Below the pieces are notes generated by a model that saw nothing but the letters and a program-made list of their open reading frames with translations, was not told the DNA's origin and made no database searches. The position numbers and the translations under genes were made by a program. Shown piece by piece: positions 5,886 through 11,424 of a stretch of DNA of 11,809 nucleotides. Source of the DNA: Deltaproteobacteria bacterium (lineage in GTDB: Bacteria > Desulfobacterota > GWC2-55-46); the NCBI GenBank assembly GCA_021825035.1, contig JAKAIQ010000042.1, positions 1 through 11,809 of the forward strand. Reading direction: 5' to 3'. Every line of letters begins with the position of its first letter. The stretch's first letter is position 1.

Positions 5886-6077
5886 CTATCGCACCTTCTC
5901 GGTAAAGACCCGGAAGAAGAAATCCTCGGCCTCCTCGCCCTCGCGCGTCCTGCCTTCGAGGTTAAGCTCGGCGAAGGCCTCGCCCCAGTAGCCCGAAAGC
6001 TCTTCCTTGACCGCGTCGGCGGCGAGCATCGCGTATCTCGCGAGAACCTCCTTCTCCTTGATCGTAAGCAACGCCAT
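5886..6077 (-). CDS. Hypothetical 63-aa acidic helical protein
   Basis: Not recognised. The predicted protein (MALLTIKEKEVLARYAML...) is small, soluble and rich in Glu and Ala, with two likely helices: about 7-27 (KEKEVLARYAMLAADAVKEEL) and about 43-60. It ends EEAEDFFFRVFTEKVR. No Cys, signal peptide or membrane segment. ATG at 6077 is chosen because GGAGG lies 6 nt upstream (GGAGGCCGGTT-ATG); an upstream ATG at 6140 would add 21 residues without such a site. Good ribosome site, codon use like its neighbours and a sensible amphipathic pattern support a real gene. It could be a small regulator or a subunit-binding protein; nothing in context decides. Confidence 0.6.
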   Translation of the reverse strand: MALLTIKEKEVLARYAMLAADAVKEELSGYWGEAFAELNLEGRTREGEEAEDFFFRVFTEKVR

Positions 6078-6202
6078 AACCGGCCTCCGTTTTGAGATTA
6101 TAGTTGTATCCTCCGCGCCGATAACGGCGAATACGCGCATTTGCGCGGCACGCGGTTCAATTATACTACGAAAGATGATTTGGGGCGGAAAAGGGGAAGG
6201 CT

Positions 6203-6565
6203 TTATGCCTGCCGGCTTCCGTCAGCCGGGTTTTTCCTGTTCAAGTGCCTGACGCCCCAGGCAGACATGTCTTCAAGTATGCGCTCGAGGCTCATACCGA
6301 GCGGGGTAAGCGAGTACTCGACCTTCGGCGGCACCTCGGGATACACCTTCCTCAGGACGATTCCGTCTTTTTCCATTTCCCTCAACTGCCGCGTCAGCAT
6401 CTTCTGGGTCACGTCGCCGATCGAGCGGTGCATCTCGCAGAACCTGCGCGTTCCCTTGAAAAGCTCCCTCAGGATGAGCACCTTCCACCTGCCGCCGATG
6501 ACCCTGAGAGTCGCCTCGACCGGGCAGTTCGGGCCTGGTCTTTCTTCATTCCGTTGCGCCGTCAT
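6203..6565 (-). CDS. HxlR family winged-helix transcription regulator
   Basis: 120-aa DNA-binding protein with the full HxlR/MarR-like winged helix: CPVEATLRVIGGRWKVLILREL (residues 14-35), FKGTRRFCEMHRSIGDVTQKMLTRQLREMEKDGIV (recognition region, about 36-70), the wing RKVYPEVPPKVEYSLTPLG, and the C-terminal dimer helix SLERILEDMSAWG. C14 in CPVE is the conserved N-terminal cysteine that in relatives such as YodB and HypR acts as a thiol switch for quinones, disulfide stress or aldehydes; C43 is a second cysteine. It is divergent from the CDGSH gene with a shared 110-bp promoter region, so it probably controls that gene and itself. ATG at 6565 has no strong Shine-Dalgarno. The frame runs open to 6682, but that extension would cover the promoters and the neighbouring ribosome site. 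Confidence 0.9.
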   Translation of the reverse strand: MTAQRNEERPGPNCPVEATLRVIGGRWKVLILRELFKGTRRFCEMHRSIGDVTQKMLTRQLREMEKDGIVLRKVYPEVPPKVEYSLTPLGMSLERILEDMSAWGVRHLNRKNPADGSRQA

Positions 6566-6568
6566 AAT

Positions 6569-6642
6569 AGTATCTTTTTTGACAGTATATAACAAAAAGG
6601 TGCATACTTGACATTTTAGCCTCTTGAATATTATAAAGTATG
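6569..6642. promoter_or_regulatory. Divergent hxlR/CDGSH promoter region with AGTAT-type operator half-sites
   Basis: Plus strand: TTGACA (6608-6613), 18-nt spacer, TATAAA (6632-6637), a strong sigma-70 promoter for the CDGSH gene. Minus strand: TATACT (6589-6584) as -10 for the regulator. AGTAT or its complement ATACT occurs four times (6569-6573, 6584-6588, 6604-6608, 6637-6641). CATACTT (6603-6609) and AAGTATG (6636-6642) form an exact 7-bp inverted repeat bracketing the plus-strand promoter core. HxlR-family repressors commonly bind such short inverted repeats over promoters. Confidence 0.6.
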
Positions 6643-6675
6643 TATGGATTAAAATCAACCTCAAAGGAGGGAAAA

Positions 6676-6903
6676 ATGTCAAACGGACCGTATGTGGTTA
6701 AGGAGCAGCCGGGAGAGAAGTACTGGTGCGCGTGCGGCCGCTCGGCGAACCCGCCGTACTGCGACGGCGCTCACGAGAGGCTCAAGACCGGAAAGACCCC
6801 GATAAGGGTCGTCATCGATTCTCCGAAGGAGGTCGCGTGGTGCGGCTGCCGGAGGTCCGGGAACAAGCCCTTCTGCGACGGCGCGCACAAAAACCCGGAA
6901 TAG
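6676..6903 (+). CDS. Double CDGSH-type iron-sulfur protein
   Basis: 75-aa soluble protein with two CDGSH motifs: C18-x-C20 ... C29-D-G-A-H33 (CACGRSANPPYCDGAH) and C56-x-C58 ... C67-D-G-A-H71 (CGCRRSGNKPFCDGAH). Each 3-Cys/1-His set should bind a redox-active, acid-labile [2Fe-2S] cluster, so a single chain carries two clusters, as in MiNT-type and bacterial tandem CDGSH proteins. Cellular role in bacteria is not settled; electron or cluster transfer and redox sensing are proposed. ATG at 6676 has a very strong ribosome site (AAAGGAGGG) and a consensus-like promoter. Divergence from an HxlR regulator with a conserved cysteine suggests induction by redox or electrophile stress. No linked ferredoxin or reductase gene is seen. 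Confidence 0.93.
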   Translation: MSNGPYVVKEQPGEKYWCACGRSANPPYCDGAHERLKTGKTPIRVVIDSPKEVAWCGCRRSGNKPFCDGAHKNPE

Positions 6904-7088
6904 CGTCCGGGCAGGCAATAACCGGCTTCTTGAACCTCCGGCAGCAAGCCGCATGGCATCAAAAAGAGCCGTATGGAAGTCGCGGCGCGCGCGGCCGCGG
7001 AATTAACCATGAAAAGATTAAAGCGGAGGAGCCGGCCGTTCGGGTCTCATGCGCCGCATCGAATCGCGCCCTCTTTCGCGAACCCTCG

Positions 7089-7111
7089 AAAAAAAACCGT
7101 TCGCTGACGGC
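7089..7111 (-). terminator. Candidate intrinsic terminator of the hemerythrin - NnrS-like cluster
   Basis: On the minus strand GCCGT-CAGCGA-ACGGT (4 bp plus one G-U pair, 6-nt loop) is followed by eight T residues, 17 nt after the stop of the NnrS-like gene. The short stem makes it moderate. Confidence 0.5.
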
Positions 7112-7127
7112 GTGGTGCGGAAAGCGC

Positions 7128-8222
7128 CTAAGCCCTCTGCGAAAGTTTGCCGCGGACGCCGCCGACGGCGGTATTAAGGATGAACAGGAGGAGCGACGCC
7201 ACGTTCATGAGTCCTCCGATCTTGAAGGCCTCCGGGGTCGAGGTAAGGTCGCCGCCTATCCTTACGGCGAGGGATATCTCGAGGAGCGCGAGGTGCAGGT
7301 AGAAAAATGGCGTATAAATGACCGGGATTTGCAAGACCGCGGGGAAGATTATGGGCGCGTGGCCGAATATCATGGCGAAGACGAACCCGAGAAACAGCGC
7401 GTGAAGGGTCGCGTCGTAGATGTTTGATCCGGCCACAAGCCCGCCCCCCTTGGCGCCAAAGAAGGCGAACAGGCCGCCCACCGCGAGCCAGAAGTATCCG
7501 GCGAGCAGGCATACGGCCACAAATCGCGTCAAACCCTTCTGTTTGACCGTCCTTGTCGCTATGTCGTGCGTCACGAGCCAGCCGGTCAGCGCGAGCATCC
7601 CTATGCCGAAAAGCTCCATCCCCGCCGCCGGGTAATAGGGCTTCATAACGACCCCGGCGACAAAGACCGCGATGGCCGAGAAAAACACCACGTAGGACTG
7701 GCTCGGCGGAGACAGAAGCCTGCTCAGATCAAGCCTTTCCCCGCCTATCGTCAGAATGAGAAATCCGGCCCACCACGGCACGACGGCGGATACCGGCGAG
7801 CCGGTAAGCCAGAGGATATTGCCCGCGAACCACAGAAGGCTTCCTATGGCCATGGTGACGGTGAACGGCGCGAGCTGTTTCTTGAGTATCTCGATGAATA
7901 TTATTACGAAGACCAGGCTTCCGGCGGTTATGAGGTTCCGGCCTAATGCGTAATTCGCCGTAAAGATGATGACCGCGCTGCCTGCCCCGGAAAGAAGAGG
8001 CGCGAGATAACCCCATGGCCTGTCGAGCGCCACGGCACGTTCAAGCCCTATCACCGTGCCGAGAAAGCCGCATATCATGAGCGGGCCGTGAAAAAGAAGG
8101 AGCTCAGGCCGTACCGGCGGCACTATCCATCCGAGGCGCAACAACCCCGTCCACAGGCCGGCAAAAAGCGCAAGCATCCCCAAGAACATGATAGGGAACC
8201 GCGCACGACGCAAGCCGTTCAT
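7128..8222 (-). CDS. NnrS-like / heme-copper-oxidase-like 12-helix membrane protein
   Basis: 364-aa polytopic inner-membrane protein with about twelve hydrophobic helices and very few charged residues. Histidines within or next to helices recur in conserved-looking blocks: LLLFHGPLMICGFLGTVIGLERAVAL (H45), VTHD (H219), YDATLHALFLGFVFAMIFGHAPIIFPAV (H274, H288) and FYLHLALLE (H310). The HGPLMxxGFLGTxIGLERAVAL and HALFLGFVFxMIxGHAPIIxP layout resembles NnrS-type and heme-copper oxidase subunit I-like proteins, which bind heme and are linked to nitric oxide resistance; this is family resemblance by eye, and heme binding is inference. ATG at 8222 follows AAGGAAG. It lies 29 nt after the MIP18 gene and downstream of the hemerythrin, so it is most likely the last gene of that unit. 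Alternative: an uncharacterised transporter. Confidence 0.65.
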   Translation of the reverse strand: MNGLRRARFPIMFLGMLALFAGLWTGLLRLGWIVPPVRPELLLFHGPLMICGFLGTVIGLERAVALDRPWGYLAPLLSGAGSAVIIFTANYALGRNLITAGSLVFVIIFIEILKKQLAPFTVTMAIGSLLWFAGNILWLTGSPVSAVVPWWAGFLILTIGGERLDLSRLLSPPSQSYVVFFSAIAVFVAGVVMKPYYPAAGMELFGIGMLALTGWLVTHDIATRTVKQKGLTRFVAVCLLAGYFWLAVGGLFAFFGAKGGGLVAGSNIYDATLHALFLGFVFAMIFGHAPIIFPAVLQIPVIYTPFFYLHLALLEISLAVRIGGDLTSTPEAFKIGGLMNVASLLLFILNTAVGGVRGKLSQRA

Positions 8223-8251
8223 CTTTTTGGCTTCCTTTCCATGAGCTCGGC

Positions 8252-8554
8252 CTATTTAATGCCGAGCTTTCTTCTGGCTTCCGCGGACATCATGTCCGCG
8301 CTCCACGGCGGAGACCACACAAGCTCCACGTCAACCGACGCGGCGGCGGGAAAACGCTTCTTGAGAACGTTCCTTGCCTGATCTCTTATGAGGCCTCCGA
8401 GAGGGCATGCGGCGGTCGTCATCGTCATTTTAACGCTTATCGCCCCGTCCTTCTCGCCGGCCTCGTAGACAAGGCCGAGGTCCGTTACGTTCACGCCTAT
8501 CTCCGGGTCGATCACTTCCCTGAGCGCGTCGAGTATGTCCTCTTTTCCTATCAT
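8252..8554 (-). CDS. MIP18/DUF59 family metal-sulfur cluster assembly factor
   Basis: 100-aa protein (MIGKEDILDALREVIDPEIGVNV...). The block VIDPEIGVNVTDLGLVY (residues 14-30), the TTAACPLGG segment with C50, and the terminal WSPPWSADMMSAEARRKLGI are the standard features of the MIP18/SufT/PaaD-like family. These proteins help mature Fe-S proteins; C50 is the conserved cysteine thought important for cluster or metal transfer. The single-domain form is common. ATG 8554 was chosen because the family begins there; the frame continues to 8623 but the extension is unlike the family and contains the promoter. TATAAT ends 7 nt before the ATG. It lies between the hemerythrin (108 nt gap) and the NnrS-like gene (29 nt gap), so it may serve those proteins or simply be cotranscribed. 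Confidence 0.92.
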   Translation of the reverse strand: MIGKEDILDALREVIDPEIGVNVTDLGLVYEAGEKDGAISVKMTMTTAACPLGGLIRDQARNVLKKRFPAAASVDVELVWSPPWSADMMSAEARRKLGIK

Positions 8555-8560
8555 GCCTTT

Positions 8561-8566
8561 ATTATA
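8561..8566 (-). promoter_or_regulatory. Perfect -10 box immediately before the MIP18 gene
   Basis: TATAAT on the minus strand (8566-8561), followed by six bases and then ATG at 8554. Initiation at the usual distance would begin on the start codon itself, implying a leaderless transcript; the only purine run (AAAGG) is one base from ATG, too close for normal Shine-Dalgarno use. No clear -35 is seen, so chance occurrence is possible. Confidence 0.4.
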
Positions 8567-8662
8567 TGCCTGGAACGGGAACAATCGAGCCAGGCGGTTA
8601 TGCAAGCATACAACCGCGATCATTCGCGTTCAATGAGCGAAATCAGGTTTTTCCTCTCCGCT

Positions 8663-9073
8663 TCAACGCATATCACCGTTGTTAAAAACCCCTGAATAGC
8701 GTTTGTCCATGATCAATATGTGTTTTTTCAACCAGTTGAGGAGAAACTTCATGGTCTCGACGGAAATATCGGCGTCTCCGTTCTTCAATCTTTCCTGAAG
8801 CTCTACGGTTTTCGATATGAACGCCATGTGCTCGGCCCTGTGCTCCTCGTACAGAGGGTAATCATGCTCCTTCATAAGCCTTTCTTCTTCCGAAAAGTGA
8901 TACCTGGAGTAATCGACGAGGCGCTCCATTATGCCGGCCATCGCGGCGTTTCCGGCCCTTTTGAGCATGGCGCTGTGAAGATCGTTTATCAGGCTTACGA
9001 GCTTTTTATGGTGAGCGTCGAACAGGGCGACATTTACGCTCATCATGTTGTCGTTCCACGCGAATAGAGTCAT
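8663..9073 (-). CDS. Bacteriohemerythrin
   Basis: 136-aa single-domain hemerythrin. Di-iron ligands are all present: H22 (DAHHKKL), H59 and E63 (HFSEEE), H78 and H82 (EHRAEH), H118 and D123 (KKHILIMDKRY). The start MTLFAWNDNMMSVNVALFD is typical of stand-alone bacterial hemerythrins, which bind O2 reversibly at a non-heme di-iron site and serve in oxygen delivery, O2 or NO sensing, or scavenging in the cytoplasm of microaerophiles and anaerobes. No signalling domain is attached. ATG at 9073 has only a weak AGAG 5 nt upstream. First gene of a minus-strand series with the MIP18 and NnrS-like genes; the 108-nt gap and the extra -10 box before MIP18 mean joint transcription is not certain. Confidence 0.95.
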   Translation of the reverse strand: MTLFAWNDNMMSVNVALFDAHHKKLVSLINDLHSAMLKRAGNAAMAGIMERLVDYSRYHFSEEERLMKEHDYPLYEEHRAEHMAFISKTVELQERLKNGDADISVETMKFLLNWLKKHILIMDKRYSGVFNNGDMR

Positions 9074-9450
9074 GGCGTCTCTAAATCAGAGGATACTTCT
9101 ACGGACGGAAAACAGGGCATATCCTCACCTGCCCCTGGCGCCGTTCTCAGGCCGGCCCTGAGATGGTTCATTACGTCATCAGGCGCGGCATCGCCATATG
9201 AATCCTCGATGCCCCCGGTTTGGCGCGGGTAGCTTCATCGGTCGAAAGTTTATGGAAATTTTACAATATCCCCGCTTTGCAGTCAATCGGGGATTTGATC
9301 CGCTATCTTTGCGGAAAAAAGGGAACATATCCGGGATCGTCCACGTTATATGATTAGGGAGACGTTGTTTTTGACAAAACCGCCTTTCGCCGGTTAAAAT
9401 TAAGGGAGCAGGAGAATATCGACGTTTTTTCGGCAATATATGGAGATATT
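9074..9450. other. Intergenic region between hemerythrin and FecR-DUF6600 genes
   Basis: 377 bp without a credible gene. It holds TCTCAGG-CCGGC-CCTGAGA, a 7-bp perfect hairpin at 9145-9163 without a T-run; ATCCCCG (9268-9274) and CGGGGAT (9288-9294), a 7-bp inverted repeat with 13-nt spacing; and the promoter for the plus-strand gene near 9371-9400. The minus-strand frame 9179-9436 has no ribosome site or protein-like composition. No clear promoter for the hemerythrin gene was found. Confidence 0.6.
9371..9400 (+). promoter_or_regulatory. Sigma-70 promoter of the FecR-DUF6600 gene
   Basis: Perfect -35 TTGACA (9371-9376), 18-nt spacer and TAAAAT (9395-9400, five of six). Predicted start near 9407 gives a leader of about 44 nt. 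GGAG 6 nt before the ATG at 9451 is the ribosome site. Confidence 0.65.
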
Positions 9451-10863
9451 ATGCGTTCATTAAAATTTCTGATTACGTCCGCTTTAATCGCGCTCCCGGC
9501 GCTTGCCTTCGCTCAAGAGCCTGCGCCCATGCGCCTGAGCCTTTCGCAGGGCGGGGTTCAGATAATGTCTAAGGATACGTCGCGGGCATGGGAACAGGCC
9601 GGGGTAAACACGCCCATAGGCGTAGGCGACAGGCTATGGCTGCCGGAAGGCGCGCGCGCCGAGATCCAGATCATGGGCGGCGTTTATGTGCGCGCCGAGG
9701 GAGACAGCTCGCTCGATGTGCTCCGCTCCTCCGCCGATTCGGTACAGTTCTACACGGAAGGCGGCCACATATATGCCAATAACAGGCACGGAGGGGTCAA
9801 CGTCGTCCAGATCGACACCCCGCTCACCTCGGTGCGCGCGTACGATGGCTCGGCTTTTCTTCTCGACGCCGATGATAAGGCCACGGTTGTGCAGGTCATC
9901 AAGGGCGATGTCTATGCCGAGAACATGCAGGGCCAGACGAGGGTGGCGGCAGGCAACGCCCTTACCATAAACGAGGACGGCTCAGCCGAGATCGCGCCCA
10001 TCGGCGAGCCTGACGACTGGGACAGATGGAACATGGAGCGAGATAAAACCGTTTCGGCATGGGGCGAGAGCACGAGGTACCTTCCGGACGGGCTTCAGGA
10101 GTATTCGAGCGACTTCGACAACCACGGCGTCTGGAGCTACGATAACGGCTACGGCTATGTCTGGTTCCCGACGGTTGCGGCGGGATGGGCCCCTTACCGC
10201 GCCGGAATGTGGCAGTGGTCTGCGGGGAACTACGTCTGGGTATCCACCGAGCCATGGGGATGGGCGCCCTACCATTACGGGCGGTGGCTTTTCATAACCG
10301 GAAGGGGCTGGTGCTGGGTGCCTCCCGGCCCGAACGACGTCTTCTGGGGGCCGGGTTATGTCGGCTGGGTCAGGACAGGGGCTCTCATCGGCTGGGTGCC
10401 CCTTGCTCCCGGCGAGATATACTACGGCTACTGCAAATGCGGCCCCTATAGCGCGAACATAATGCATATCGACCCTAAGACCGTCGTCGTGAGAAGATTT
10501 GCAAACGCGGAGTTTCCTCACGGCATGACCTTCGTCCGCAGGGACACCCTCGGCGCCCGCGAAAGACATTTCGTCACGCCGTCCGAAAACCCTCTCATCG
10601 CCGGAAGGTTCGACTTCAGGCCTCCCCGCATGGAGCCTGGCTCAGGAGCCGTAATCGGGCGCGAAGCACAATTCGGACAACGGCCTCCGGAAAGGATAAT
10701 GAATGGCGTAAGGCACGAAAGGCTGATGCGGGAACGAAGGCTTGTCAGAGAACCCGGACAATCGGTCTTCATGGAACGCCCGCGGGAACTGAAGCTTCAT
10801 AGAATCAGGAGACCAAAGGCCGTAAGGCGCAGATCGTACGAGGAAAAAAGACAGAGGCCGTAG
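9451..10863 (+). CDS. Secreted FecR-domain / DUF6600 protein with Arg-rich C-terminal tail
   Basis: 470-aa protein. Residues 1-21 are a Sec signal peptide (MRSLKFLITSALIALPALAFA, then QEP). About 35-190 form a FecR-type beta domain (GVGDRLWLPEGARAEIQI, VRAEGDSSLDVL, VQIDTPLTSVRAYDGSAFLLDA, VQVIKGDVYAEN, TRVAAGNALTI). About 231-330 carry the Trp/Tyr/Gly-rich DUF6600 region: YVWFP..AAGWAPYRAGMW, YVWVSTEPWGWAPYHYGRW, WCWVPPGPNDVFWGPGYVGW and GWVPLAPGEIYY. About 425-470 is a strongly basic tail dense in Arg. The family is found in the envelope of deltaproteobacterial and acidobacterial-type genomes and has no established function; unlike classical FecR there is no anti-sigma N-terminus, transmembrane helix or ECF sigma gene here. 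It is monocistronic with its own promoter. The cationic tail might bind LPS, peptidoglycan or nucleic acid, which is inference. Confidence 0.88.
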   Translation: MRSLKFLITSALIALPALAFAQEPAPMRLSLSQGGVQIMSKDTSRAWEQAGVNTPIGVGDRLWLPEGARAEIQIMGGVYVRAEGDSSLDVLRSSADSVQFYTEGGHIYANNRHGGVNVVQIDTPLTSVRAYDGSAFLLDADDKATVVQVIKGDVYAENMQGQTRVAAGNALTINEDGSAEIAPIGEPDDWDRWNMERDKTVSAWGESTRYLPDGLQEYSSDFDNHGVWSYDNGYGYVWFPTVAAGWAPYRAGMWQWSAGNYVWVSTEPWGWAPYHYGRWLFITGRGWCWVPPGPNDVFWGPGYVGWVRTGALIGWVPLAPGEIYYGYCKCGPYSANIMHIDPKTVVVRRFANAEFPHGMTFVRRDTLGARERHFVTPSENPLIAGRFDFRPPRMEPGSGAVIGREAQFGQRPPERIMNGVRHERLMRERRLVREPGQSVFMERPRELKLHRIRRPKAVRRRSYEEKRQRP

Positions 10864-10897
10864 AAACAGCCTCCGGGGCGACTGCCTGCCGGATTAA

Positions 10898-10930
10898 GCG
10901 GCCTTACGCGGCCTTACTACGCGGCCTTAC
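10898..10930. repeat. Three copies of the decamer GCGGCCTTAC
   Basis: Copies lie at 10898-10907, 10908-10917 and 10921-10930; the first two abut and the third follows after TAC. The third copy encodes the last codons (RKAA) of the minus-strand small membrane protein and its TAG stop falls in the TAC gap; the other two lie past the stop. The array sits between two converging genes and looks like replication slippage or a remodelled gene end. Confidence 0.85.
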
Positions 10931-11153
10931 GGTGTTCGCCCTCCCACGGGCAAAACGGCCCCGCGGCCTCTCTCAAAAAGTATTTCCGTTCCGCGATCTC
11001 TTTCTTTTTGTGCCGCTCTTCAGAGACGCTTAGCCATATTTCCGCCGCAAAGATGAACGCGGCAAGCGCCGGAACGAGAAACATGATGATTATGGATTCC
11101 GATATCATCACGGTAAATATCGACCAAATGTCTTCAATTATTGACCAGATCAT
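10917..11153 (-). CDS. Small single-span membrane protein, unknown
   Basis: 78-aa protein, not recognised. An N-terminal amphipathic or membrane-associated stretch (MIWSIIEDIWSIF) leads into a long hydrophobic segment at about 17-43 (ISESIIIMFLVPALAAFIFAAEIWLSV), then a charged coiled-coil-like cytosolic tail (SEERHKKKEIAERKYFLRE) and a short end with one Cys-Pro-Trp motif (GPFCPWEGEHRKAA). ATG at 11153 has an excellent ribosome site (GGAGGAGAAA). A -10-like TATAAT lies at 11205-11200 with no convincing -35. The end of the gene runs into the GCGGCCTTAC array, so its C-terminus may vary between strains. TAG is followed in frame by TAA. It is convergent with the FecR-DUF6600 gene and divergent from dacA. 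Confidence 0.65.
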   Translation of the reverse strand: MIWSIIEDIWSIFTVMISESIIIMFLVPALAAFIFAAEIWLSVSEERHKKKEIAERKYFLREAAGPFCPWEGEHRKAA

Positions 11154-11199
11154 TTTCTCCTCCTCCGCGCCGTTCGCGGATTTCCTGGCTTCCTTATTA

Positions 11200-11205
11200 A
11201 TTATA
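11200..11205 (-). promoter_or_regulatory. -10-like TATAAT upstream of the small membrane protein gene
   Basis: Perfect TATAAT on the minus strand, about 46 nt before the ATG at 11153. The position 17 nt upstream (CCGCCA) is a poor -35. A 7-bp inverted repeat CGGCCGC (11226-11232) / GCGGCCG (11247-11253) lies just upstream. Confidence 0.35.
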
Positions 11206-11307
11206 AACCATTATCCACGAAATGGCGGCCGCATTGCCGCGGATTCGCGGCCGATGAAGCCTCCTTTTGCGCGCGCCGGAAAAAAAATCAAAAAAGACGA
11301 TATTCTC

Positions 11308-11338
11308 TGGACAAATGCCGCTGAAGTTCTGGTATAAT
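11308..11338 (+). promoter_or_regulatory. Extended -10 promoter for dacA
   Basis: TGGTATAAT (11330-11338) is a perfect extended -10, with TGGACA (11308-11313, five of six) 19 nt upstream. The predicted start near 11345 leaves a leader of about 80 nt, in which AATGGA (11361-11366) and TCCATT (11375-11380) form a short inverted repeat. Confidence 0.6.
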
Positions 11339-11424
11339 GCGTCGAGGACGCGCCTGTCTGAATGGAAAATATTATCCATTATCTATGAAAATCGTCTCAT
11401 GAATAAGGCTGGACAGGAGGTATG

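Noticed and set aside
7009..7107. Short basic plus-strand frame MKRLKRRSRPF
   Set aside because: About 32 residues, no Shine-Dalgarno or promoter, and its end runs into the minus-strand terminator.
6726..7427. 233-codon plus-strand frame over the CDGSH gene and the NnrS-like gene
   Set aside because: Overlaps two well-supported genes in other frames, is rich in Arg/Glu without domain features and lacks a ribosome site.
9284..9299. FNR/CRP-type dyad (TCAA-N8-TTGA) upstream of the FecR-DUF6600 gene
   Set aside because: The half-sites are in the wrong orientation for FNR (TTGAT-N4-ATCAA), and the CCCCG/CGGGG dyad overlapping it is the stronger symmetry.
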